NCBI GenBank assembly: GCA_045592105.1
Contig: JAZNUB010000021.1
Span: forward strand, 1 to 20,481
Reading direction: 5' to 3'
Origin: SIG636 sp045592105
GTDB lineage: Bacteria > Bacillota > Clostridia > Oscillospirales > CAG-382
Length of the DNA stretch: 20,481 bases
Notes under the pieces: generated by a model
The model's database searches: none
What the model saw: the letters and a program-made list of their open reading frames with translations, nothing else
Told to the model about the DNA's origin: nothing
Made by a program: the position numbers and the translations under genes
Shown here: one piece after another, positions 14,129-20,481 of the stretch
Position numbering within the stretch: the first letter of the stretch is position 1
Layout of the letters: each line of letters opens with the position of its first letter

Positions 14129-14716
14129 TTACGCGTTCTGGTTTGCCATAACCTTGGTATTGGCAGGCAGTATCCCCGTTTCAAGGTATACTATCTCAAG
14201 TATCTGTGCAACCTGTGCGGAGCTAAGCTGTCCTTCTGCGCTTACAACAACGCTTGCTTTACCGTCCGACACAACGCACACGCATTGCTCAAAGCCCTTT
14301 GCCTTTACAAGCTGTTCTATAGTGGCTTCTGCGCTCATCTCCTCGGCTATTGCGGCGATATCAAGCATTGCCTGCTCCTTTGCATCTGCCAAAGCCTCAG
14401 GGTTTTCTGCTATCGCCTTTAGCACCTCCATAGCCTCGTTGCGGGTGTTTTCCCTGTTGATAACAGCCTCGGCAAAATAGCCTGTGCCTGTTTGCTCCGT
14501 TTCGCCGTTAGCACCCACAAGCACGCTGTTGCCAAGTATATGCGCGCCGCCGTCGGTGGGCTTTTCAGGCGTGGGAGCGTTTGTGGGAATGATAGCGTTT
14601 ACCACTATCGCCGCCGCGATTATCAGCACACAGCCGCCTATTAAAAACGCTTTACTGCCGAAAAACGCGCCGTAATCAAACTCTTTGATTTTCTTTAAAT
14701 ACGCTTTGAAATCCAT
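14129..14716 (-). CDS. spoIIIAH: Stage III sporulation protein AH
   Basis: The 195-residue protein has a short cytosolic N-terminus, one transmembrane segment (about residues 24-42, FLIGGCVLIIAAAIVV) and a C-terminal ring-building (YscJ/FliF-like) domain with Ala/Glu-rich helices (AIAENPEALADAKEQ, EATIEQLVKAKGFEQC). In the family, SpoIIIAH of the mother cell binds SpoIIQ of the forespore to form the intercellular channel needed for late forespore gene expression. GGAGG precedes the ATG. It is the last gene of the spoIIIA operon; no clear terminator follows. Confidence 0.92.
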   Translation of the reverse strand: MDFKAYLKKIKEFDYGAFFGSKAFLIGGCVLIIAAAIVVNAIIPTNAPTPEKPTDGGAHILGNSVLVGANGETEQTGTGYFAEAVINRENTRNEAMEVLKAIAENPEALADAKEQAMLDIAAIAEEMSAEATIEQLVKAKGFEQCVCVVSDGKASVVVSAEGQLSSAQVAQILEIVYLETGILPANTKVMANQNA

Positions 14717-14741
14717 AATAAATCCTCCGGTTTATGTAAAT

Positions 14742-15245
14742 TTAATTTGTAACGAATATTGCGCTGTCCTCCAGCCCGTACAACGCGCTTATCATAGCTT
14801 TAAGCGCAGATATGTCCGATGCGGTTGCGTTTTTGCATACCATAACAACGCCCGCAACGTAAGGCGGAGTTTCCTTAACCGCCACAAGTGACGTACCGCC
14901 GCTTGTGTTTACCGTTCGGTTATTAAGCGTGGTTTCCTTTTCCGCCACGCTTCCATCGGGGTTATATCTGGTACGCACGCTTTGGTCGCAAGCGTAGGTA
15001 TAGCTGTATCCACCGCCCAGCCGCACCTTCGCTTGGCACTTAACGCCGCAAAGCGTGCGCCCAAGCTCCTCCAGCGCGGCTTCCGCCTCGCTTGCGTAGT
15101 GCGCGTTTTTATCCGCGCTTGGGGCTTTGCTTTCGCCGCCGCCAAGGTTTATAACCAGCAATGCAATGCCCGCTATAAGCGCAACGGCTATATACCCTAT
15201 CCCTTTTGTTTTCATCAGCCTTGTAAATATAGAGTTAGCCTTCAC
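14742..15245 (-). CDS. spoIIIAG: Stage III sporulation protein AG
   Basis: A 167-residue protein with one N-terminal transmembrane segment (IAVALIAGIALLVINLGGG) and a ring-forming extracellular domain; VAGVVMVCKNATASDISALK is typical of SpoIIIAG. The family forms large multimeric rings in the channel between mother cell and forespore. Translation starts at GTG (15245), with GAGGTGA five bases upstream; the gene overlaps the end of spoIIIAF by 11 bp. Confidence 0.93.
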   Translation of the reverse strand: MKANSIFTRLMKTKGIGYIAVALIAGIALLVINLGGGESKAPSADKNAHYASEAEAALEELGRTLCGVKCQAKVRLGGGYSYTYACDQSVRTRYNPDGSVAEKETTLNNRTVNTSGGTSLVAVKETPPYVAGVVMVCKNATASDISALKAMISALYGLEDSAIFVTN

Positions 15246-15690
15246 ATCTCACCTCTGCCGTTACGGCACTGCCAAAGCTTTCGGTTATAAGGGCTTTTAC
15301 CGCCTGTGCCTGTTCCTCGGTTTCCGTTTCCGCGTACACATAGGTTAAGGCAAGCCCCTGCTCCTTGCTTTCAAAGCTTATGCTGATACTGCGTGCTTTT
15401 ATGCCCGTTTCCGAAAAAATATAATTATACATTGCAGCCTCGGCATCCTGTTCCGCTTGCCTTATAATAAGGCTTTCTGCCGCTTGGCTGTCTACAGACA
15501 CGGTATCTTCATATTGCGGCGCGGTAAGCTTAAAGCTTGGTATCAGCCCAATAAGCGGCGAAACGATAAGCGCGGTACACAACAGCGCGGCAAGCGCTTG
15601 CAGGTGCTTTCGGTACGCCTTGCCCACAAGCGCGGCGCCTATCCCACCTATCACGGAGGCGTATAAAAGCGATGTAAAAAAGCTTTTCAC
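15235..15690 (-). CDS. spoIIIAF: Stage III sporulation protein AF
   Basis: The start is taken as GTG at 15690, which overlaps the stop of spoIIIAE (GTGA) and gives VKSFFTSLLYASVIGG, a normal SpoIIIAF N-terminus of 151 residues. A longer frame upstream of this start lies inside spoIIIAE and was not used. Two transmembrane segments (ASVIGGIGAALVG and LAALLCTALIVSPLIGLI) are followed by a soluble alpha/beta domain. It is a membrane component of the SpoIIIA complex. The visible GGGGTG ribosome binding site is modest, so coupling to spoIIIAE is likely. Confidence 0.92.
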   Translation of the reverse strand: MKSFFTSLLYASVIGGIGAALVGKAYRKHLQALAALLCTALIVSPLIGLIPSFKLTAPQYEDTVSVDSQAAESLIIRQAEQDAEAAMYNYIFSETGIKARSISISFESKEQGLALTYVYAETETEEQAQAVKALITESFGSAVTAEVRCEG

Positions 15691-16754
15691 GCGCTCACCC
15701 CGCTTTTTAAAAACACCGCGGATATAACCGTGAAAACAGCCCCGCAGGAAATAAGCAACGCCAAGCACGCGCCAAGCATACCGCCAAGCTCCGTTAGGAA
15801 CTTGCCCTGCTTTTCCAGCCCGCAAAGCTTTGCAAAGAAGGCGCAAAACGAGAACATCGCTTTGTAAAGCAAGGCAGAAACAAGCGGCGGCAAAACGTAG
15901 GCAAGCATAACGCAAAGCCCAAGCGTGCCAACGCTTGCTTTAACGGAGGACACCGCGCCAAACACCGTGCGCGCGCTATCCCCCACAGCACCGCCTATAA
16001 CGGGTATAAACGAGCCCGAGGCAAACTTTGCGGCGCGGTAGCTGAACGTATCGGCAGAGGCGGCAACGGCTGTTTGAAAGTAAAAAACGTAGCCCACAAG
16101 CGAAAACACAAAGGCTATAAGCACGCAACACCAGTTTTTAACAACGCTTGCGGCGGGTGCTATATGCTCGCTGCCGGGAAGCAGCCCCGTTAGTGCCAGC
16201 GCAACCCCAAGCGATAAAAGCGGCAGTAAAATCCGCGCGTTTACAAGCTCTGTAACCGAGAGGAACAGGCTAAAGCCGCCGCTTGCCGCCACCGCCTGCG
16301 CGTTATTGCCGCCCATTGCGTACAAAGAGGCGGTAACGGGAAGCAGTGATGCGGAAAAATCGCAAAAGCTGTCTATTGCCGCCGACGCATAATTAAAAAC
16401 GCTGTATAAAGCGGGAAAGCACGCCGCAACAAGCGCCGCGGCGCTTACAAAATCCAAAGCGCCGCCGCTTATATCCTCGGCTTTAAGCTGTTTTATACCG
16501 TTCATAACCGATATAACAAGCAACGCGGCAACAATAAACGCGCCGTATTTTAAAGCGTTTGCCGCACCGCCGGTTAGCGCGCTTTTAAGCGTACTAACTG
16601 CGCTGTCCTGAAGGCTTGTACCGCTTGAATGCCCCTCAAGCGTGCTTGCGCCGCTTTGCTTGTATATCTCCTCCTCGCTTACGGCAAACGCCTTCGTTTG
16701 CCCCACCGCCGCAAGCAACAGAAGCACGCCCAAGAAAACGAAAAACCTTTTCAT
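15687..16754 (-). CDS. spoIIIAE: Stage III sporulation protein AE
   Basis: This 355-residue polytopic protein has a cleavable-looking signal peptide (MKRFFVFLGVLLLLAAVGQT to AFA) and about seven further hydrophobic segments. Conserved SpoIIIAE features include ARILLPLLSLGVAL, SGSFIPVIGGAVGDSARTV and PPLVSALLYK. In the family it is the large membrane component of the mother cell SpoIIIA complex. AAGGTGCAAAGAG precedes the ATG; the gene overlaps spoIIIAF by 4 bp and is 24 bp after spoIIIAD. Confidence 0.95.
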   Translation of the reverse strand: MKRFFVFLGVLLLLAAVGQTKAFAVSEEEIYKQSGASTLEGHSSGTSLQDSAVSTLKSALTGGAANALKYGAFIVAALLVISVMNGIKQLKAEDISGGALDFVSAAALVAACFPALYSVFNYASAAIDSFCDFSASLLPVTASLYAMGGNNAQAVAASGGFSLFLSVTELVNARILLPLLSLGVALALTGLLPGSEHIAPAASVVKNWCCVLIAFVFSLVGYVFYFQTAVAASADTFSYRAAKFASGSFIPVIGGAVGDSARTVFGAVSSVKASVGTLGLCVMLAYVLPPLVSALLYKAMFSFCAFFAKLCGLEKQGKFLTELGGMLGACLALLISCGAVFTVISAVFLKSGVSA

Positions 16755-16778
16755 CTCTTTGCACCTTCCTTTTCAACA

Positions 16779-17165
16779 CTACCCCATTAGCTGTACCGCC
16801 GCCTCCAAAAGATAGCTTACAACAGGCAGGGACAACAGCATTATCAACGCCTTACCCGCGCTTTCCACGCCCGAAGCAAGCGTGTTTTCTCCGCAAGCGC
16901 GGCATATATCCGCCGCCGCACCGCACAACAGCGACACACCCAACGCTTTAAGCAAAAGCGAAAAAAACTGCGGCAGAACGGTGCTTTGCACAAGCTCTTC
17001 AACGTATTTTACTATCGGCGTTATCAGCGTTATCAGATACGCACCGCACACAAGCGCGCACGCGGCTGAATACAAGGGCAGATAATCGCTTTTAAGCTGT
17101 TTTATAACCACGCCAAAGCAAGCAAGGCACACGGCAACACCGCAAAAGGTGTATATACCGTTCAT
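16779..17165 (-). CDS. spoIIIAD: Stage III sporulation protein AD
   Basis: A 128-residue, highly hydrophobic protein with four transmembrane segments, conserved VVIKQLKSDY near the start and ALIMLLSLPVVSYLL at the end. It is the membrane partner of SpoIIIAC in the export-like complex. Its ATG overlaps the spoIIIAC stop (ATGA). Confidence 0.95.
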   Translation of the reverse strand: MNGIYTFCGVAVCLACFGVVIKQLKSDYLPLYSAACALVCGAYLITLITPIVKYVEELVQSTVLPQFFSLLLKALGVSLLCGAAADICRACGENTLASGVESAGKALIMLLSLPVVSYLLEAAVQLMG

Positions 17166-17356
17166 ATACCGAAGGCGCTTCTTATGCTTTGCAGTAAAGA
17201 AGCTATCTCCCCCGTAAGCATAAGCATAGCTATTATCACGCCCGCAACGGTTACAAGCGTAGCTTGCTCGTCACGCCCGCTTTTAGAAAGTATCTGATGC
17301 GCCACGCTTACTATAAGGCCAACACCTGCCACCTTTAACACCAACGCCACGTTCAT
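17162..17356 (-). CDS. spoIIIAC: Stage III sporulation protein AC
   Basis: The start is placed at ATG 17356 (MNVALVLKVAGVGLIVSVAH), giving 64 residues, the usual size; a longer open frame extends into spoIIIAB and is not family-like. Two transmembrane segments flank the conserved SKSGRDEQATLVT loop. A small membrane subunit of the SpoIIIA complex. It starts 14 bp after spoIIIAB. Confidence 0.95.
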   Translation of the reverse strand: MNVALVLKVAGVGLIVSVAHQILSKSGRDEQATLVTVAGVIIAMLMLTGEIASLLQSIRSAFGI

Positions 17357-17370
17357 TCTTCTATTCCCTT

Positions 17371-17862
17371 TCAAAGCAATAGTATTACCGTCATCATACC
17401 TGCCAGCACACCAAGCCACTTATAGCATTTTTCGCCGTTTTCAAGCTCGCTTTTCCGCTTATGGCACAGCTCGCTAAGCTTGCGGTACGCATCCTCTAAG
17501 CTTTTTTGCTGTCGCTCGTAGTCGGTGCTTCCCAGCTCCTTGGCAACGGAGCACAGTATGCCGTACAGCGCGCTGTCGTCCTTTTGTAATTCTATGGCGG
17601 CGGTTAAGCGTTTATTACACAGCTCTATGCTGTTCTCGCCCTTCAGTATCTGCAAAACACCCGCGTTTGCTAAGGCTGGGTTTTCAAACTCGGCAATTAT
17701 CTCATCCATAGGCGTAAGCGCGGGCAGGCGCGTGCATATATGCTTTATCAAAAGCGTGTAGCCCTCGGTATACAACGCAACGCTTCGCTTTTGCGCCGCC
17801 AACAGAAAACCCGCGCTTCCAAACGCCGATATTACAAGCACCGCACCTAATACAGCAGTCAT
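17371..17862 (-). CDS. spoIIIAB: Stage III sporulation protein AB
   Basis: The start chosen is ATG 17862 (MTAVLGAVLVISAFGSAGF), which overlaps the spoIIIAA stop codon (ATGA) and has AAGGAG 8 nt upstream; a GTG at 17871 is in frame but only 3 nt from that site. The 163-residue protein has transmembrane segments at both ends and a helical domain between them, resembling GspF-type platform proteins, as known for SpoIIIAB. Confidence 0.94.
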   Translation of the reverse strand: MTAVLGAVLVISAFGSAGFLLAAQKRSVALYTEGYTLLIKHICTRLPALTPMDEIIAEFENPALANAGVLQILKGENSIELCNKRLTAAIELQKDDSALYGILCSVAKELGSTDYERQQKSLEDAYRKLSELCHKRKSELENGEKCYKWLGVLAGMMTVILLL

Positions 17863-18728
17863 TCCACGCACTCCTTAACCGTGTATTCAAAATCCGCACC
17901 TATGCCTATAAGCAACGGAAACGCCCCCGTTTTTAAAAGCCTGCCTATAAACGGGCGCGCCCTCAAGCCCTCCTCGCTTTCCGCGTGCGCGGAGGCTATA
18001 ATGCACACCCCTGCGCCCAGCGCATTAAGCAACGCCTCCTCGTCCTCCGCCGCAAGCTCATCGCATACTATAACCTGCGGTGCCATACTGCGGCAAAGCA
18101 ACGGAAGCGCCACGCTTTTTTTTAGCCCGCAAACCGCATCCGTAAGCCCCGCTTTAAGCTGTGGAACGTACAGCTCGTAGCGTTCGTCTGCCAGCGCAAC
18201 GCGATACTCCCGCGAAAGCAGGGCGGCAACGCTTCTTAACAAGGTGGTTTTCCCTTTGTTTGGGGGCGAGTACACCAACGCCCCCTTTAAGCCCTGCGCG
18301 CTTATATGCCGCGCGGCGGTTATACCGTAATCCCTTATAAACCTGCACAGCCTTAGGTTCACGCCGTATATCCTGCTAAAGCCCGCAAAAGCGCCGCCGC
18401 GCACGGTTGCCTCGCCGCAAACGCCTGCCCTGCACCCGTTGCCGAAGGGCAAAAAGCCCGCGCACAAAGCATCACCGTAGCTGTAAAGCGATGCCTTTGT
18501 GAGAAGCGAAACGCACTCGCTTATATCCTCCTTGGTGCAGATAATGGCTTTTTCAGGCGCACAAACGGCACCGGCGGCGTTAAACGCGCGGTTTTTTCCG
18601 CCGCTTGTTGCAGATACGGGGCCATCCAGCCTTAAACGTATCTCCGTTAGGTTTTGCCTTATACTTTCAGGCAGCCCCACCGCCGCCCTTGCTATACGCT
18701 GTGGCAGATACGGTAGCAGCCTATGCAT
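17859..18728 (-). CDS. spoIIIAA: Stage III sporulation protein AA, ATPase
   Basis: The start is ATG 18728 (MHRLLPYLPQRIARA), overlapping the last codons of spoVB by 8 bp, and gives 289 residues; the frame is open further upstream but inside spoVB. The Walker A motif SPPNKGKTTLLR (about 154-165) and Walker B-like VIVCDEL (about 219-225) are visible, with a conserved VADERYEL-like ALADERYEL between them. It is the secretion-type ATPase thought to power or assemble the SpoIIIA channel from the mother cell side. The first Walker A Gly is Ser here, a mild departure. Confidence 0.95.
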   Translation of the reverse strand: MHRLLPYLPQRIARAAVGLPESIRQNLTEIRLRLDGPVSATSGGKNRAFNAAGAVCAPEKAIICTKEDISECVSLLTKASLYSYGDALCAGFLPFGNGCRAGVCGEATVRGGAFAGFSRIYGVNLRLCRFIRDYGITAARHISAQGLKGALVYSPPNKGKTTLLRSVAALLSREYRVALADERYELYVPQLKAGLTDAVCGLKKSVALPLLCRSMAPQVIVCDELAAEDEEALLNALGAGVCIIASAHAESEEGLRARPFIGRLLKTGAFPLLIGIGADFEYTVKECVE

Positions 18729-20241
18729 TGTTCTTTTTCCAAACGGGCATATAAAACAGCAAAAACACGCCCGTACACAAAGCACAGCAGATAAGCGCAG
18801 TAAAGCTGTTTGCAAGCCCTGCCTTGCTTATGGGGTAGGCGGCAAGCGCGCCAACGGCTGTAAACACCGCAGGCAGTACGATATGCGTTTTTATATTCAG
18901 CTTGAAGCCCGTAATCTTTTTAAGCCTGAAGAAGCACAGCACAAACGACAAGGTGTTTGACACAACCAACAGCCACAAATAGCCTAACGCACCGCTGTGT
19001 GGGATATAAACAAGCACTGCCGCTATGCGGAAAACGGAGTTTATAACGCTGTAAACAAGCGTGCGGTTTTGCTGGCCTATGCTTTTAAGCAAGCCGTCGG
19101 ACATGGTTTCCAAATACATAAACGGCGTTACAAGCGCAAGCACGCGTGTGGACTGCACGCAATCAAGCGAACCGTAAAGCGCAAGGCTTATCTCCTTTGC
19201 AAACACCAAAAACAATATCCCTGTAACGGTGGAAAACACCGCGCTTATGCACATAATGCGCTCTACAAGGCGGTTGCGCGCCCTTTTGTCCTCCATAGTG
19301 TTAAGGCGCGAAACGGCAGGCACCTGTATCGAAAGCAACGCGCCCAAAAACGCATAGGGAAAAAACAGCATTGGGATGGTCATACCGCGTATTGTGCCGA
19401 AATCGGATAGCGCTTGCTGTCTGTCGCCGCCGTAGCTTACGAACTGCATTGGGATAAGCACGCTTTCAACGCTGTGCAGGATATTGGTGATATACGCGCA
19501 AGCGGCTATCGGTGCCGTTACCGATGCAACGCTTTTTGCCGTAGCAACGGCTTTTTCCTCTAAGCTAACGCCGTTTCTTTGCCGTTTTGAAAAGAACAGA
19601 TATAAAACCAAAAGGAATATGTAGGACAACGCCTCCCCCGCGGAAAGCCCTGCAACAACCGCCGTGCATAAAGCCGTTGGGGATTTTACGTTTTTACAAA
19701 CGGTTTCAAAAACGTATACTATGATGCCGATTTTTGCACATTGCTCGAAAAGTGAAGCAAGCGTTGGCTTGTATATCTGCCCTACCGCCGTGAAATAGCC
19801 CTTTAAGCACGCGGAAAGCGACATAAAAGGCATACTTAACGCAAGTATGCGTAAAGGCGCGGAGGCGCGAAAATCCATAATAAAGCTTTTTGCAAGAAAC
19901 CGTGCGCCGCCGTACAAAGCACCGCCCGCCGCCAAGCCCATACAAAAAGCCAAAACGGAGGACACTAAAAGCACGCGCAAAGCACCGCTTTTTCCGCGTT
20001 TTTCGTTATCATCCTCAAGCCTCTCGGCGGCAAGACGCGATACCGCCACCGTAAAGCCCGAAGTGGCAAAGGTTGCAAATGTGGCGTAAACGGACATTAT
20101 AAGCTGATAAAGCCCCAAGCCCGCGCTACCCAAACGGTTAGACAAATAAACGCGAAACAGCATACCAAGCCCACGCAAAGCAAAGGACATAAGCGTTAGT
20201 ATACCTGCCGCCGCCGCTGTAGATGACAAAGCCTTTTTCAA
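18721..20241 (-). CDS. spoVB: Stage V sporulation protein B, MurJ/MATE-like flippase
   Basis: This 506-residue polytopic protein of the polysaccharide transporter (MOP) superfamily has about 14 hydrophobic segments. Landmarks are RVYLSNRLGSAGLGLYQLIMSVY near the start (split here as RVYLSNRLGSAGLG and LYQLIMSVY), TSGFTVAVSRL, SVESVLIPMQF and FPYAFLGALLSIQVPAVSRL (FPYAFLGALL, SIQVPAVSRL). The family is linked to cortex peptidoglycan in spores, probably moving lipid-linked precursors. The start is TTG at 20241, supported by GGAAGTGA at 20246-20253 with only 4 nt between; no in-frame ATG lies nearby upstream. It directly precedes and overlaps spoIIIAA, so both are likely on one mother-cell transcript. 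Confidence 0.9.
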   Translation of the reverse strand: MKKALSSTAAAAGILTLMSFALRGLGMLFRVYLSNRLGSAGLGLYQLIMSVYATFATFATSGFTVAVSRLAAERLEDDNEKRGKSGALRVLLVSSVLAFCMGLAAGGALYGGARFLAKSFIMDFRASAPLRILALSMPFMSLSACLKGYFTAVGQIYKPTLASLFEQCAKIGIIVYVFETVCKNVKSPTALCTAVVAGLSAGEALSYIFLLVLYLFFSKRQRNGVSLEEKAVATAKSVASVTAPIAACAYITNILHSVESVLIPMQFVSYGGDRQQALSDFGTIRGMTIPMLFFPYAFLGALLSIQVPAVSRLNTMEDKRARNRLVERIMCISAVFSTVTGILFLVFAKEISLALYGSLDCVQSTRVLALVTPFMYLETMSDGLLKSIGQQNRTLVYSVINSVFRIAAVLVYIPHSGALGYLWLLVVSNTLSFVLCFFRLKKITGFKLNIKTHIVLPAVFTAVGALAAYPISKAGLANSFTALICCALCTGVFLLFYMPVWKKNNA

Positions 20242-20269
20242 AGCATCACTTCCATTAATCGTTTGATAA

Positions 20270-20298
20270 AGAATATGCGCGTTGCTTTATAAATATGA
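20270..20298 (-). promoter_or_regulatory. Possible sigma-E-like promoter upstream of spoVB
   Basis: On the minus strand TCATATTT (20291-20298) and CATATTCT (20270-20277) are 13 bp apart, loosely matching sigma-E boxes (GxATAxxT and CATAxAxT). The position, about 30 bp upstream of the start, fits mother cell expression of spoVB-spoIIIA. The -10 match is imperfect. Confidence 0.35.
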
Positions 20299-20303
20299 AA
20301 GGA

Positions 20304-20335
20304 GCTGGCTCAAATCGAATGATTTAAGCCAGCCC
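20304..20335. repeat. Hairpin related to the 13864 terminator
   Basis: GCTGGCTCAAATC pairs with GATTTAAGCCAGC across a short GAAT loop with one mismatch, followed by CCCC. The arm pattern (CTGxxTCAAATC) is like the arms of the 13864-13901 hairpin. Confidence 0.55.
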
Positions 20336-20342
20336 CAACTAA

Positions 20343-20481
20343 GGGGCTGTCTCATAGCATTAACAAATTGTGAACGCTATGTGCAACCTTAACAAAAAAT
20401 CAAGGGCGTTATTTGACTGCCCTTGATTTTTTTGTTACTTTTATATATGGTTTCATCTCAAAATTTCAATTTGAGACAGCT
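20343..20481. repeat. Repeat-like element with inverted ends, possibly cut by window edge
   Basis: GGGGCTGTCTCA begins near 20343 and its inverse TGAGACAGCT ends the window at 20472-20481. Between them are a smaller inverted pair CATAGC/GCTATG and a strong hairpin (20394-20432). The layout of terminal inverted repeats around non-coding DNA suits a MITE-like or dispersed terminator element. Confidence 0.45.
20394..20432 (+). terminator. Strong hairpin terminator
   Basis: AAAAAATCAAGGGC (20394-20407) and GCCCTTGATTTTTT (20419-20432) make a perfect 14-bp stem with T runs on both strands, so it can stop transcription in either direction. It probably isolates the spoVB-spoIIIA transcript from whatever lies to the right. 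Confidence 0.8.

Noticed and set aside
15691..15915. Longer start for spoIIIAF
   Set aside because: The extra residues lie entirely within spoIIIAE in another frame and are not SpoIIIAF-like; the GTG at 15690 gives the family N-terminus.
1..20481. CRISPR array or insertion sequence
   Set aside because: No regularly spaced direct repeats and no transposase were found; the repeats seen are inverted pairs or gene-tail duplicates.

Overview
The window looks like a spore-forming gut Clostridium-class bacterium (Clostridia, probably Oscillospirales-like). It carries a complete spoIIIAA-AH operon with spoVB in front of it. The acyl-CoA-ligase-like proteins start with a TGYPSIDKPWLKYY-type peptide that I associate with gut Clostridia. 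No search was run, so taxonomy is an inference.

Left part (1-11580) is visibly AT-rich. The extreme left end holds the first codons of a leftward gene (probably a Cro/CI-type regulator) and its promoter. Next comes one long leftward operon, read here in transcription order from 10454 down to 194. It contains an AMP-dependent ligase (pseudogene), an unknown membrane protein, two PlsC-type acyltransferases, a hexapeptide-repeat acetyltransferase, two more PlsC-type acyltransferases, a 69-residue protein, a second ligase (nonsense mutation), a third ligase (leader frameshifted off) and a 47-residue protein carrying the same N-terminal motif as the ligases. A hairpin follows at 131-159. The gene set suggests activation and transfer of acyl groups, for example to make or tailor a lipid; the product is unknown.

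The key discovery is just upstream of this operon. Perfect 25-bp inverted repeats (10483-10507 and 10715-10739) flank 207 bp, and the right repeat ends one base from the stop codon of an intact tyrosine recombinase gene (10741-11580). The segment contains a near-consensus sigma-A promoter that points away from the operon in this copy and into the recombinase gene as antisense. Inversion would put the promoter about 80 bp in front of the first operon gene. This is best read as a recombinase-controlled invertible promoter (phase-variation switch) for an acyl-ligase/acyltransferase operon, caught in the OFF orientation. Three ligases and one acyltransferase in the operon have four different lesions, which would fit decay of a mostly silent locus.

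The centre (11581-12406) has no protein gene. It has two terminators, a tRNA-Gln(UUG) with a perfect-consensus promoter, and then the promoter and structured leader of rpe. The right part (12407-20481) is more GC-rich and looks like core chromosome: rpe with a membrane-anchored cyclophilin and a strong terminator; a palindromic repeat; then, leftward, spoVB-spoIIIAA-AB-AC-AD-AE-AF-AG-AH with overlapping genes, encoding the cortex-precursor flippase-like protein and the mother cell-forespore channel. The right edge holds hairpins and part of a repeat-like element.
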